Shown here one piece after another: positions 14,988 through 21,643 of a DNA stretch of 26,005 nt. Origin of the DNA: Candidatus Bathyarchaeota archaeon (GTDB lineage Archaea > Thermoproteota > Bathyarchaeia > TCS64); NCBI GenBank assembly GCA_013329615.1, contig DUKA01000219.1, positions 1 to 26,005 of the forward strand, read 5' to 3'. The position numbers and the translations under genes are program-made. The notes under the pieces are model-generated. The model was not told the origin of the DNA. It ran no database searches and worked only from the letters and a program-made list of their open reading frames with translations. Numbering within the stretch: the first letter of the stretch is position 1; every line of letters starts with the position of its first letter.

Positions 14988-16070
14988 TTACCGCGTAACC
15001 CGCAGCTTCTTCATCTTTTCGAGGTTCTCAGGCTTCCTCTCAAAGTACTCGCGTACGGGTTCGAGGAGCTTTACCATCGCCTCGGCGGTTGCGGTCTTTA
15101 GGTCCATCGGGTGGAGCTTTCCGTCGGCGTATGTCTTGGCGAGTTCCTCGTAGCTCTCGAATGTGACGTTGCCTCCGAACTTGGCGGGGCGCTCGACCTC
15201 GAGTTTGCCGAGCTGGGGGAAGACGATCATACGTGCGTGTTCTAGCACGGGGTTGCCCTCGACCACCTTCTGCGGGCAGAAGGCATCCTTGTACTTGGCC
15301 CTGATGTCGGCGGGCTCGTCGTTGACCCAGATGGCACCCTTCGCGACGCTCTTGCTCATCTTGGTGGAGATGATCTTGTTGATGTCCTCGTTCTCGTCGA
15401 AGTTGCCCTGTATGGTGGAGTCTTGGAGGCCGGGGAGGAGGGGGTTGTGGAGGCAGACGGGGGTCTTGAAGCCGAGCTTCGGCGCGACCTCGCGTGCGAG
15501 CATGTGGACCTTCCTCTGGTCCATGCCCGAGCAGGCGGCGTCGAGGTCCATCTGGAATATGTCTGAGGTCTGGAGGGCGGGGTATAGCACCCAGCTCGAC
15601 TCGACGTCCTCGGCGTCTGCGCTGCGCCCCATGATAGGCATCGCCCTGAGGGCGCGCTTCATGGTTGTCGACTTCATGACGCGTACGACCTTCTCCCAGT
15701 AGTCCTTGTGGCTGACGATGTCGGATGCCCAGAGGTATTCGACCTTTCCCTCGGGGAGGCCGAGGGCTGTGAAGCAGTCCTTGAAGTACTCGGCGCCGGC
15801 GCGTATGTTGTCGAGGTCTCCGCCGAGCTTGTTGTTGATCCAGCCGTGCCACTCGGCGAGGTAGATTATGAAGTGGAAGCCCGCGTCGGCGTAGTCCTTC
15901 ATCTTCTTCCCCACGATGAGGCCGGTGCCGGCGTGCATCATGCCGCTCGGCTCGAAGCCGACGTATCCGCGGGGGTGGTCGTTCGTCTCTAGCAGCGTGC
16001 GTACCTCGGAGGGGACTATTATCTCCTGTAGGTTCTGTGTGACTAGCTTGAAGCGGGTCTCGGTGTCCAT
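14988..16070 (-). CDS. tyrS: Tyrosyl-tRNA synthetase, archaeal type
   Basis: This class I synthetase charges tRNA-Tyr. The HIGH-equivalent motif is PSGMMHAGTG (about 41-50), and KMSKS is exact (residues 237-241). Between them lie the tyrosine-pocket and fold landmarks of the archaeal/eukaryotic TyrRS: GYVGFEPSG, LQTSDIFQMD and SGMDQRKVHMLARE. The closely related TrpRS was considered, but GMDQRKVHMLARE followed by LPGLQ and the short C-terminal tail fit TyrRS. The length of 360 residues matches archaeal TyrRS, which lacks the bacterial S4-like tail. The ATG at 16070 is preceded by a purine-rich GAGGAAC; a TATA-like box lies at 16104-16112 on this strand. Confidence 0.92.
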   Translation of the reverse strand: MDTETRFKLVTQNLQEIIVPSEVRTLLETNDHPRGYVGFEPSGMMHAGTGLIVGKKMKDYADAGFHFIIYLAEWHGWINNKLGGDLDNIRAGAEYFKDCFTALGLPEGKVEYLWASDIVSHKDYWEKVVRVMKSTTMKRALRAMPIMGRSADAEDVESSWVLYPALQTSDIFQMDLDAACSGMDQRKVHMLAREVAPKLGFKTPVCLHNPLLPGLQDSTIQGNFDENEDINKIISTKMSKSVAKGAIWVNDEPADIRAKYKDAFCPQKVVEGNPVLEHARMIVFPQLGKLEVERPAKFGGNVTFESYEELAKTYADGKLHPMDLKTATAEAMVKLLEPVREYFERKPENLEKMKKLRVTR

Positions 16071-16101
16071 GTTCCTCGCCTTTGGATTCTCTCAGAGGCT
16101 C

Positions 16102-16155
16102 CGTTATTAAGGTTTGAGGGCGGGTCTGACTACCCTCAGTGGTTAATGGTATAAG
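16102..16155. promoter_or_regulatory. Divergent promoter region between tyrS and the amidase gene
   Basis: On the minus strand CCTTAATAAC (about 16103-16112) lies 33-42 bases before the tyrS ATG. On the plus strand GGTATAAGG (16147-16155) is only a few bases before the ATG at 16159, but is 25-33 bases before an in-frame TTG at 16180. This makes TTG 16180 a serious alternative start for the amidase. Confidence 0.5.
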
Positions 16156-16158
16156 GGG

Positions 16159-17655
16159 ATGAGCCACATTTTCTGTGAGTTGTCCCCAAGGAAGGCATCC
16201 GCCGGCTCGCTCGCATTCGACTCCGCCTCCGCGGCGGCGAAGGCCGTATCACGGGGGGATGTAACGTCCCTCGAACTCACGAAGGCGATCCTCGAACGTG
16301 TCGAGGCGTACAACCCCCGGCTGAACGCGATCGTCACCCTGCTGGGCAAGGAGGCAATCGCTGCGGCGAAGAGGGCGGACGAGGAGGCGAAGGGCGGGGA
16401 CGAACTCGGACCCCTCCACGGCGTGCCCGTCACGGTGAAGGACTGCTTCGAGATGAAGGATGTCCGCACCACGGCTGGGTCAAAGGCGCTCGCCGACTAC
16501 GTCCCAACCCGGGACTCGGCGCCCGTGGAGCGCCTCAGGGCGGCAGGCGCCATAATCATCGGTCACACGAATATCCCCGAGATGGCGTTCGACTGGCAGA
16601 CATACAACGACCTCTTCGGAACGACAAACAACCCTTGGGACGTGGCGCTCACATCCGGGGGCTCCACCGGGGGCGGCGCCGCGGCGCTCGCCGCGGGACT
16701 GACATTCCTCGAGGTCGGGAGCGACGTGGGAGGATCGATACGCGTCCCCTCTCACTTCTGTGGCCTCTACGGGCACAAACCCAGCCTAGGCGCCGTCTCG
16801 GCGCGCGGCCACATCCCACCCCTCCCCGGAGCACCCGTGGGGGAGCCCGCCTTCAGCGTCGCCGGCCCCATGGCAAGGAGCGCGGACGACCTCATACTCG
16901 CCATGAAGATTCTCGGTGGCCCAGATGGCGAGGCGGCGAAGGCATACACGTGGGAGATGCCGGAGCCGAGGAAGAAGAAACTCGACTACTACCGCGTCGG
17001 CTACGTCATCGACGACCCCCTCTGCCGCGTCTCATCAGATGTCAAGGCACCGCTTGCCAAGATGATCGAGGCGCTCAAGGAGGAGGGTGTCGAGGTCGTC
17101 GAGGGCTGGCCCGAGGGCGTCGACTCCAAGAGGCTCTTCGAGGACTACAGGTACATACGCTACGCCTCGGCTGCGGCCTCCTTCAGTGGGGCGCAGATAT
17201 ACGAGCGGCTGAAGGCTGAGAATGTCAGCGACGGCTCGGACGAGTACGCGGCGGCGCACGCTTACGCGTCCTCGGTCAAGGAGTTTCAGGACGCCCTCTG
17301 GCGGAGGGCACAGGCGCAGGAGGCTTGGCGCGATTACTTCGGGGCATTCGACGCCTTCCTGATCCCCCCGGCGTTCGTCCCGGCCTTCCCACATGACCAC
17401 AGGATGCCACTGAAGGGCAGAGTGCTTCAAACCCCCGAGGGACCACGCAGGTATCAGGAGCTACGCTTCTGGATCAGCTTCGCCACACTCTGCGGGCTCC
17501 CCGCGACCGTCGCCCCCGCAGGGCGGACCCACGGAGGCCTGCCCGTCGGAGTGCAGATAGTCGGCCCCTATCTTGAAGACGCAACGACCATCGACATGGC
17601 TGGGCACATAGGTAGACTTGTCGGGGGCTTCAAGGCGTCGCCCGGGTACGCTTAG
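16159..17655 (+). CDS. Amidase-signature family hydrolase
   Basis: The enzyme hydrolyses amide bonds through a Ser-cisSer-Lys triad. All parts are visible: K94 in VTVKDCF, the Gly/Ser-rich stretch TSGGSTGGGAAALAAG with cis-Ser S169, and nucleophile S193 in GSDVGGSIRVP. The 498 residues are normal for the family. It is probably not the GatA subunit of the tRNA amidotransferase: no gatB or gatC is near, and the C-terminal half (for example QAWRDYFGAFDAFLIPPA-like region; seen as YFGAFDAFLIPP) resembles stand-alone amidases acting on small amides or peptides. The substrate is unknown. ATG 16159 is given as start; TTG 16180 suits the TATA box better. The stop overlaps that of the convergent kinase-like gene by four bases. 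Confidence 0.9.
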   Translation: MSHIFCELSPRKASAGSLAFDSASAAAKAVSRGDVTSLELTKAILERVEAYNPRLNAIVTLLGKEAIAAAKRADEEAKGGDELGPLHGVPVTVKDCFEMKDVRTTAGSKALADYVPTRDSAPVERLRAAGAIIIGHTNIPEMAFDWQTYNDLFGTTNNPWDVALTSGGSTGGGAAALAAGLTFLEVGSDVGGSIRVPSHFCGLYGHKPSLGAVSARGHIPPLPGAPVGEPAFSVAGPMARSADDLILAMKILGGPDGEAAKAYTWEMPEPRKKKLDYYRVGYVIDDPLCRVSSDVKAPLAKMIEALKEEGVEVVEGWPEGVDSKRLFEDYRYIRYASAAASFSGAQIYERLKAENVSDGSDEYAAAHAYASSVKEFQDALWRRAQAQEAWRDYFGAFDAFLIPPAFVPAFPHDHRMPLKGRVLQTPEGPRRYQELRFWISFATLCGLPATVAPAGRTHGGLPVGVQIVGPYLEDATTIDMAGHIGRLVGGFKASPGYA

Positions 17656-18692
17656 ACTATGAGTGGCAGCTTCACCGTGAAGGTCGTGCCGCGCCCTATC
17701 ATGGACGTGTACTCGATCCTCCCCTTGTGCGCCTCGATGATGTCCTTGGCGTAGAACAGTCCCAGGCCCAGACCGTGAGGCTTCGTCGTGTAGAACGGCT
17801 TGAACATCACGACCCGCGCGGTCTCGGGTATCCCTGTGCCGGTGTCCGAGACCTCGACCACGACGTTGTCCTCCGTCTTCGAGACCCTCACGCCAAGTGT
17901 GCCGCCGGCGGGCATCGCCTCGACGGCGTTGTCAATGATGTTCTGGAGCGCCCTCCTGAGCTTCGGCGCGTCGACGTTTATGGCGCTGAAGCTCCCGCCG
18001 AGGTCCGACTCGACCTTCACACCCTCCGGGATGCTTATCTCGCTGATCATCTTTTCAAGGAGGTCGCCGACGTCCACGAGTGTCCTCTTAAGGGGGCCGA
18101 AGCTCGTGTTGCTGGACAGCTCGTCGACGGCTCCCTCTATCAGGTTGAGGTTCTCGTCGAGTGTCTGCAGGGCGAGGTCGGCGCCCTCGGGGTCTTCGCG
18201 GAGGTGATAGAGTGCCTGACGCATGGTTTTCAGCGGTCTCTTCACGCTGTCGCGCAGCACAGTTGAGACCTGGTGGGCGCCGTCGATGAGCTCGATCGTA
18301 TGCTCCTTGGTTATCCTCTCAACGGCGTTCCGCTGCTCGCTCTCCTTGTCCGCGAGTTCGCGGGCCTTCCTGTCGAGGTCTAGCTCTAGTCTCTTCTCGT
18401 TTTGTTCGATCCTTATGAAGGAGTAGATGAGGCTGCCCGCTGTGAGGATGAGCATGAAGTAGTAACCGACGGCGTAGAGGCCGCCGAGGCTCCAGATGAT
18501 GCCCGTCGATATGTAGTAGTTGTATAGGAGGACTGGGTAGCCGACGCAGATGAGGACACCCATGAGGAAGACGACCCTGTCCGCGGTCTCATTCGTCTTC
18601 TTCTGTCGCCTGTATAGTAGGCTAACGTAGTAGAAGATGATGATTATGACTATGCCCTCCAGCGTGAATTGGAGGTATGTGTCCGTATCCAT
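17652..18692 (-). CDS. Membrane histidine-kinase-like ATPase lacking the H-box histidine
   Basis: The N-terminus has three hydrophobic segments (about 11-27, 40-60, 64-93), followed by a coiled coil (95-135), a dimerisation-type helical region and a well-preserved HATPase domain: N box LQNIIDNAVEAMP (N251, N255), G1 box DTGTGIP (D283), F box FKPFYTTK and G2 GLGLGL, then GRGTTFTVKLPL at the end. In normal kinases the phosphorylated His lies in HExRxPL; here the equivalent is DSVKRPL, with Asp148 at the His position. The protein could still bind ATP and change shape, or could use another residue. There is no response regulator gene next to it. The start ATG at 18692 is clear. It converges with the amidase gene. 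Confidence 0.85.
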   Translation of the reverse strand: MDTDTYLQFTLEGIVIIIIFYYVSLLYRRQKKTNETADRVVFLMGVLICVGYPVLLYNYYISTGIIWSLGGLYAVGYYFMLILTAGSLIYSFIRIEQNEKRLELDLDRKARELADKESEQRNAVERITKEHTIELIDGAHQVSTVLRDSVKRPLKTMRQALYHLREDPEGADLALQTLDENLNLIEGAVDELSSNTSFGPLKRTLVDVGDLLEKMISEISIPEGVKVESDLGGSFSAINVDAPKLRRALQNIIDNAVEAMPAGGTLGVRVSKTEDNVVVEVSDTGTGIPETARVVMFKPFYTTKPHGLGLGLFYAKDIIEAHKGRIEYTSMIGRGTTFTVKLPLIV

Positions 18693-18853
18693 GCCCGCGG
18701 CCTCTCATCTCTGGTTGCTTTGCTGTGGGAAAAGTGTGGTGGTGGGCTGGGCGTCCCTGTGCCTCGCGACAAACACACAGCATCACGGTTTAGAGCCAAC
18801 GCTCCACTCAGCTGAGCTCTCTCAAATCGCGAGGAGTCCGACGCCCTTGCCCT

Positions 18854-18939
18854 GCCCGCCTGTTCCATGACTGGGTAACCCCGTCATCACAGGTGACCCT
18901 CCGCGGAGTCCGTCTGCATGGCGCGTCGTCTCGGCGGGC
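18854..18939 (-). ncRNA. Candidate small structured RNA
   Basis: On the minus strand a TATA box (CTTATATC on the plus strand at 18961-18968) lies 22-29 bases before GCCCGCC (18939-18933), which pairs perfectly with GGCGGGC (18860-18854). Between them are a hairpin ATGAC-GGGG...CCC-GTCAT and the palindrome CTCCGCGGAG. The 86-base span is the size of a tRNA with a long variable arm, but no T-loop motif or anticodon arm can be placed, so it is not a tRNA I can recognise. It may also be part of a long leader of the kinase-like gene (start 18692). The rest of the gap, 18693-18853, shows no open frame or clear element. Confidence 0.4.
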
Positions 18940-18959
18940 AACAACTACACGATCCGGAC

Positions 18960-18970
18960 GCTTATATCCT
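18960..18970. promoter_or_regulatory. TATA region usable in both directions
   Basis: GCTTATATCCT reads AGGATATAAGC on the minus strand. On the minus strand it lies upstream of the candidate structured RNA and the kinase-like gene. On the plus strand it is 34-44 bases before the ATG at 19004; a second weak box TGTTTAGG (about 18978-18985) is closer to that start. Confidence 0.55.
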
Positions 18971-19003
18971 AACCGGAGTGTTTAGGGTTGGATTTCTAGT
19001 CAA

Positions 19004-19621
19004 ATGAACCCAGTCAAAAACGGTTTTCTACCCCCGAAACAGCCCTTCAAGCGGGTGAAAGCGTTGAAACCGGGCAGGGACGAGGTCGAGGAAGTCGTTT
19101 TCCAAGCACTCGCGTCGACGGAGAGGCGTGAGATACTGAGGATCATACACACACGTGAGGGCGGCGCCACGTACAGCGAGATATTAGGCGAACTAGCGCT
19201 CACGACTGGTAACATGAACTACCACCTGAAGCAGCTCGAGGGGCTGCTTGAGAAGGATGAGAGGAGGTGTTACAGGTTGACGCCACTCGGAGAGAGGGCG
19301 ATGTCCGTGCTGCGCGGCGTGGATGTCCCTGAGAATCTCGGCGATTACGTCTCAGCGGCGAAGGCATCACAAGCGGTAAGCATTCACCCCTTCGTGTCCA
19401 AGCTACTCATGGGGGCGGTTGTCATGACTAGCTTCTTCCTCCTCGTCTGGGGCTACATTGCATACATAGCTATCAGCGAGGGCTCGCCGGTTTTCGTCTA
19501 CATTGTCCTCGCATTTCTGTTGGTGGCGGGTTTACTCGTCCTCGTTGGACTCATAAGGGTTCTCCGGAGCGCCCCGGAGTACGTTAAGAGGTTGGAGCGT
19601 AGACTCGGGTTAACCCGCTAG
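19004..19621 (+). CDS. Membrane-anchored winged-helix (ArsR-like) regulator
   Basis: The N-terminal half holds a winged-helix DNA-binding domain of the ArsR type: FQALASTERREILRIIH, then the recognition region TYSEILGELALTTGNMNYHLKQLE, quoted in parts, and a wing RCYRLTPLGERAM (about residues 33-105). Two hydrophobic helices follow (about 133-156 and 163-187), with a basic tail RSAPEYVKRLERRLGLTR. It is therefore a one-component regulator fixed to the inner face of the membrane, a layout common in archaea. The ligand is unknown. Its target may include its own promoter or the divergent kinase-like gene. The stop overlaps the S9 peptidase stop (CTAG shared by both strands). Confidence 0.82.
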   Translation: MNPVKNGFLPPKQPFKRVKALKPGRDEVEEVVFQALASTERREILRIIHTREGGATYSEILGELALTTGNMNYHLKQLEGLLEKDERRCYRLTPLGERAMSVLRGVDVPENLGDYVSAAKASQAVSIHPFVSKLLMGAVVMTSFFLLVWGYIAYIAISEGSPVFVYIVLAFLLVAGLLVLVGLIRVLRSAPEYVKRLERRLGLTR

Positions 19622-21570
19622 GGTTCGAGATATTTCTTCATCCACCTGACGAGGTGGCGGAGCCTCTCCTCCCTGTGCTTGGGCTTGCCGCTCCGGCTCA
19701 GCTCATGGTTCTCCCCCGGGATGCGTACGAACTCGGTCTCAACCCCACGCAGCTTCAACGCCGTGAACCACTGCTCCCCCTGCTCGATGGGGCAGCGTAG
19801 GTCGTCCTCGCTGTGGACGATGAGGGTCGGCGTCTTGACGCGGTCGGCGTAGTAGAGTGGGCTGTGCTTCATCTGGGTGAGTGTGTCCTCGCCCCAGTGG
19901 GTCTTGGCGCCGCTGATGCTCTCCGGCTGGAAGTAGCCTATGTCGGATGTGCCGAACTTGCTGACCCAGTTGCAAATGCTTCGGAACGTGACCGCCGCCT
20001 TGAATCGGTCTGTCTGCGTTATCATCCAGTTCGTCATGTAGCCGCCGTAGCTGCCACCGCAGACTCCGAGGCGCCCCGCGTCTATCCACGGGAACCGCTT
20101 GACGGCCTCGTCGACGCACGCCATGAGGTCCTCGTAGTCCCCCTCACCGTAGTGGCGCATGACGCCCTGCGTGAAGGGCTCCTCGTAGCCGGCGCTGCCA
20201 CGCGGGTTTGTGTAGATGACCGCCACCCCCTCCCCGGCGAGGACGTGAAACTCGTGGAAGATGCCGTCGCCGAACAGGGCGCGTGGTCCGCCGTGTATCT
20301 CCAACACGGCTGGGCACCTCTCCCCCCTCTTCAGCGTCGGCGGCTTGACCACCCACGCCTCGACGTCCCTGCCGATGCTGCTCCTGAACCTGAAGCTGAC
20401 CGGCTCGACTATCTGGGTCTTCTTGAGTAGGTCATCGTTGAACCGCGTTATGCGTCTGTCGCCCTTCGAGTCCCTGACGTACAGCTCGTCGGGGTGTGTG
20501 GCATCCATGGCGACGTAGGCTATTTTGTCTCCGGCTACACTGAAGCCGTCCACACTGGGTTTACCGATGACTACATCTGTCTTCCCGTTCGAGAGGTGCG
20601 TGCGGTAGAGGCTGCACCTCGGCGTGTCCGACGTGTGGAAATAGATGTGCGCCCCGTCGCGGCTCCACACGGGCGCCTGATCGGGGGAAGCGACCCTGAG
20701 GTCTGAGCCGACGCCGTAGCAGAGGCTCCTCTTGAAATTGGGTGCCGCTCTCCTCGGCTCACCGCCCTCGGCGGGCATGATCCAGAGGCTCTCGTCGACG
20801 ACCAGTTCCTCGGGCTGGTCATTACCTATGAATGCGATGCTCTGCCCGTCGGGCGAGTATGAGAGTGCAAGGATCGTGAAGCCGCCGTTTGTCAGTTTCC
20901 TTGGCTCTCCTCCCATCGCTGCCACGGCGTAGATGTCTGTTACCTCGCTCGTGTCGGCGTCCTTCTCCATGTTCGTGACGAAGGAGACGGTCTTCCCGTC
21001 TCGGCTCCACGCCGCGGCGCCCACGTCGAACTCGCCACTCGTCAGCTGCTTCGCCTTCGCGCCCGGCTTCACGACGAAGAGATGGCTCCGCCTCCCCTCG
21101 AACGTCCCCTGCCCGTTCAGCTTGTACTTGATGCGCTTGATGAGCTTGACATCGGTCTCAGGCTTCTCGGTCCAGACCTTGGAGGCGAAGAGTATACGGC
21201 GGGAGTCGGGTGCCCATGAGGGTGTCGCTACGCCGAGCTCGGTGTCGGCTACTAGCCTCGCCTCACCACCCGCAACCTCCATGACGTAGAGTTGCGTCTT
21301 CTTCCCCGGCTGGCGGCCGTTCGCGAGGAATAGTAGCCTCTTCCCGTCGGGGGACCAGCGGGGATACGTCTCGCTTTCTTCCCCGAAGGTGAACTGTCGA
21401 TGCTTACCGGTGGCGACATCCGCCAACCAGACGTGGCGATCGTATCCGTCCTTCTCGATGTTTACATCCGAGACGACGAAGGCGGTGGTTTTCCCGTCGG
21501 GGGAGAGCTGCGGGTCGGAGACGAACCTAAACTTGCGAAGGTCCTCGATCTTCACGGGGCTCGCGGGCAT
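19618..21570 (-). CDS. S9-family serine peptidase (acylaminoacyl-peptidase/prolyl-oligopeptidase type)
   Basis: The first ~380 residues are a beta propeller built from repeated WD40-like/PD40 blades (for example SPDGKTTAFVVSD, SPDGKRLLFLANG, SPDGQSIAFIGND). The C-terminal part is the alpha/beta hydrolase with a full triad: S507 in GGSYGGYM, D590 in SEDDLRCP and H622 in PGENHELS. The family cuts short peptides, releasing N-acylated residues or dipeptides; the propeller excludes folded proteins. There is no signal peptide, so it acts in the cytoplasm on small peptides. The 650-residue length is normal. The ATG at 21570 follows TATA-like sequence at 21601-21617. It converges with the regulator gene with overlapping stops. 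Confidence 0.93.
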   Translation of the reverse strand: MPASPVKIEDLRKFRFVSDPQLSPDGKTTAFVVSDVNIEKDGYDRHVWLADVATGKHRQFTFGEESETYPRWSPDGKRLLFLANGRQPGKKTQLYVMEVAGGEARLVADTELGVATPSWAPDSRRILFASKVWTEKPETDVKLIKRIKYKLNGQGTFEGRRSHLFVVKPGAKAKQLTSGEFDVGAAAWSRDGKTVSFVTNMEKDADTSEVTDIYAVAAMGGEPRKLTNGGFTILALSYSPDGQSIAFIGNDQPEELVVDESLWIMPAEGGEPRRAAPNFKRSLCYGVGSDLRVASPDQAPVWSRDGAHIYFHTSDTPRCSLYRTHLSNGKTDVVIGKPSVDGFSVAGDKIAYVAMDATHPDELYVRDSKGDRRITRFNDDLLKKTQIVEPVSFRFRSSIGRDVEAWVVKPPTLKRGERCPAVLEIHGGPRALFGDGIFHEFHVLAGEGVAVIYTNPRGSAGYEEPFTQGVMRHYGEGDYEDLMACVDEAVKRFPWIDAGRLGVCGGSYGGYMTNWMITQTDRFKAAVTFRSICNWVSKFGTSDIGYFQPESISGAKTHWGEDTLTQMKHSPLYYADRVKTPTLIVHSEDDLRCPIEQGEQWFTALKLRGVETEFVRIPGENHELSRSGKPKHREERLRHLVRWMKKYLEP

Positions 21571-21600
21571 GGCGTATCAGAATCGATACTCGTAACGACG

Positions 21601-21632
21601 CTTAACGCTTTTTAACAACAATAGAAAAAGAT
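21601..21632 (-). promoter_or_regulatory. T-rich terminator of the CHAT cassette and promoter of the S9 peptidase
   Basis: On the minus strand, CTTTTTCTATTGTTGTT (about 21617-21633) follows the CHAT gene stop (21644) and suits a T-tract terminator. Just after it, GTTAAAAAGCG and CGTTAAGCG (about 21601-21616) are A/T-rich boxes 31-46 bases before the S9 peptidase ATG at 21570. Confidence 0.5.
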
Positions 21633-21643
21633 GTTTCCCCGGC

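Noticed and set aside
16159..17655. Amidase as GatA of the tRNA-dependent amidotransferase
   Set aside because: The triad is shared by the whole family; no gatB or gatC is adjacent and the C-terminal half looks like a stand-alone amidase.
18884..18890. A box C-like GTGATGA on the minus strand, suggesting a C/D guide RNA
   Set aside because: No box D (CTGA) or internal D'/C' pair is found within the normal ~60 bases.
18854..18939. Reading the terminal stem as the acceptor stem of a tRNA with a long variable arm
   Set aside because: No T-loop consensus, no D arm and no anticodon stem can be placed, and bases after the 5' arm do not fit tRNA positions 8-9.
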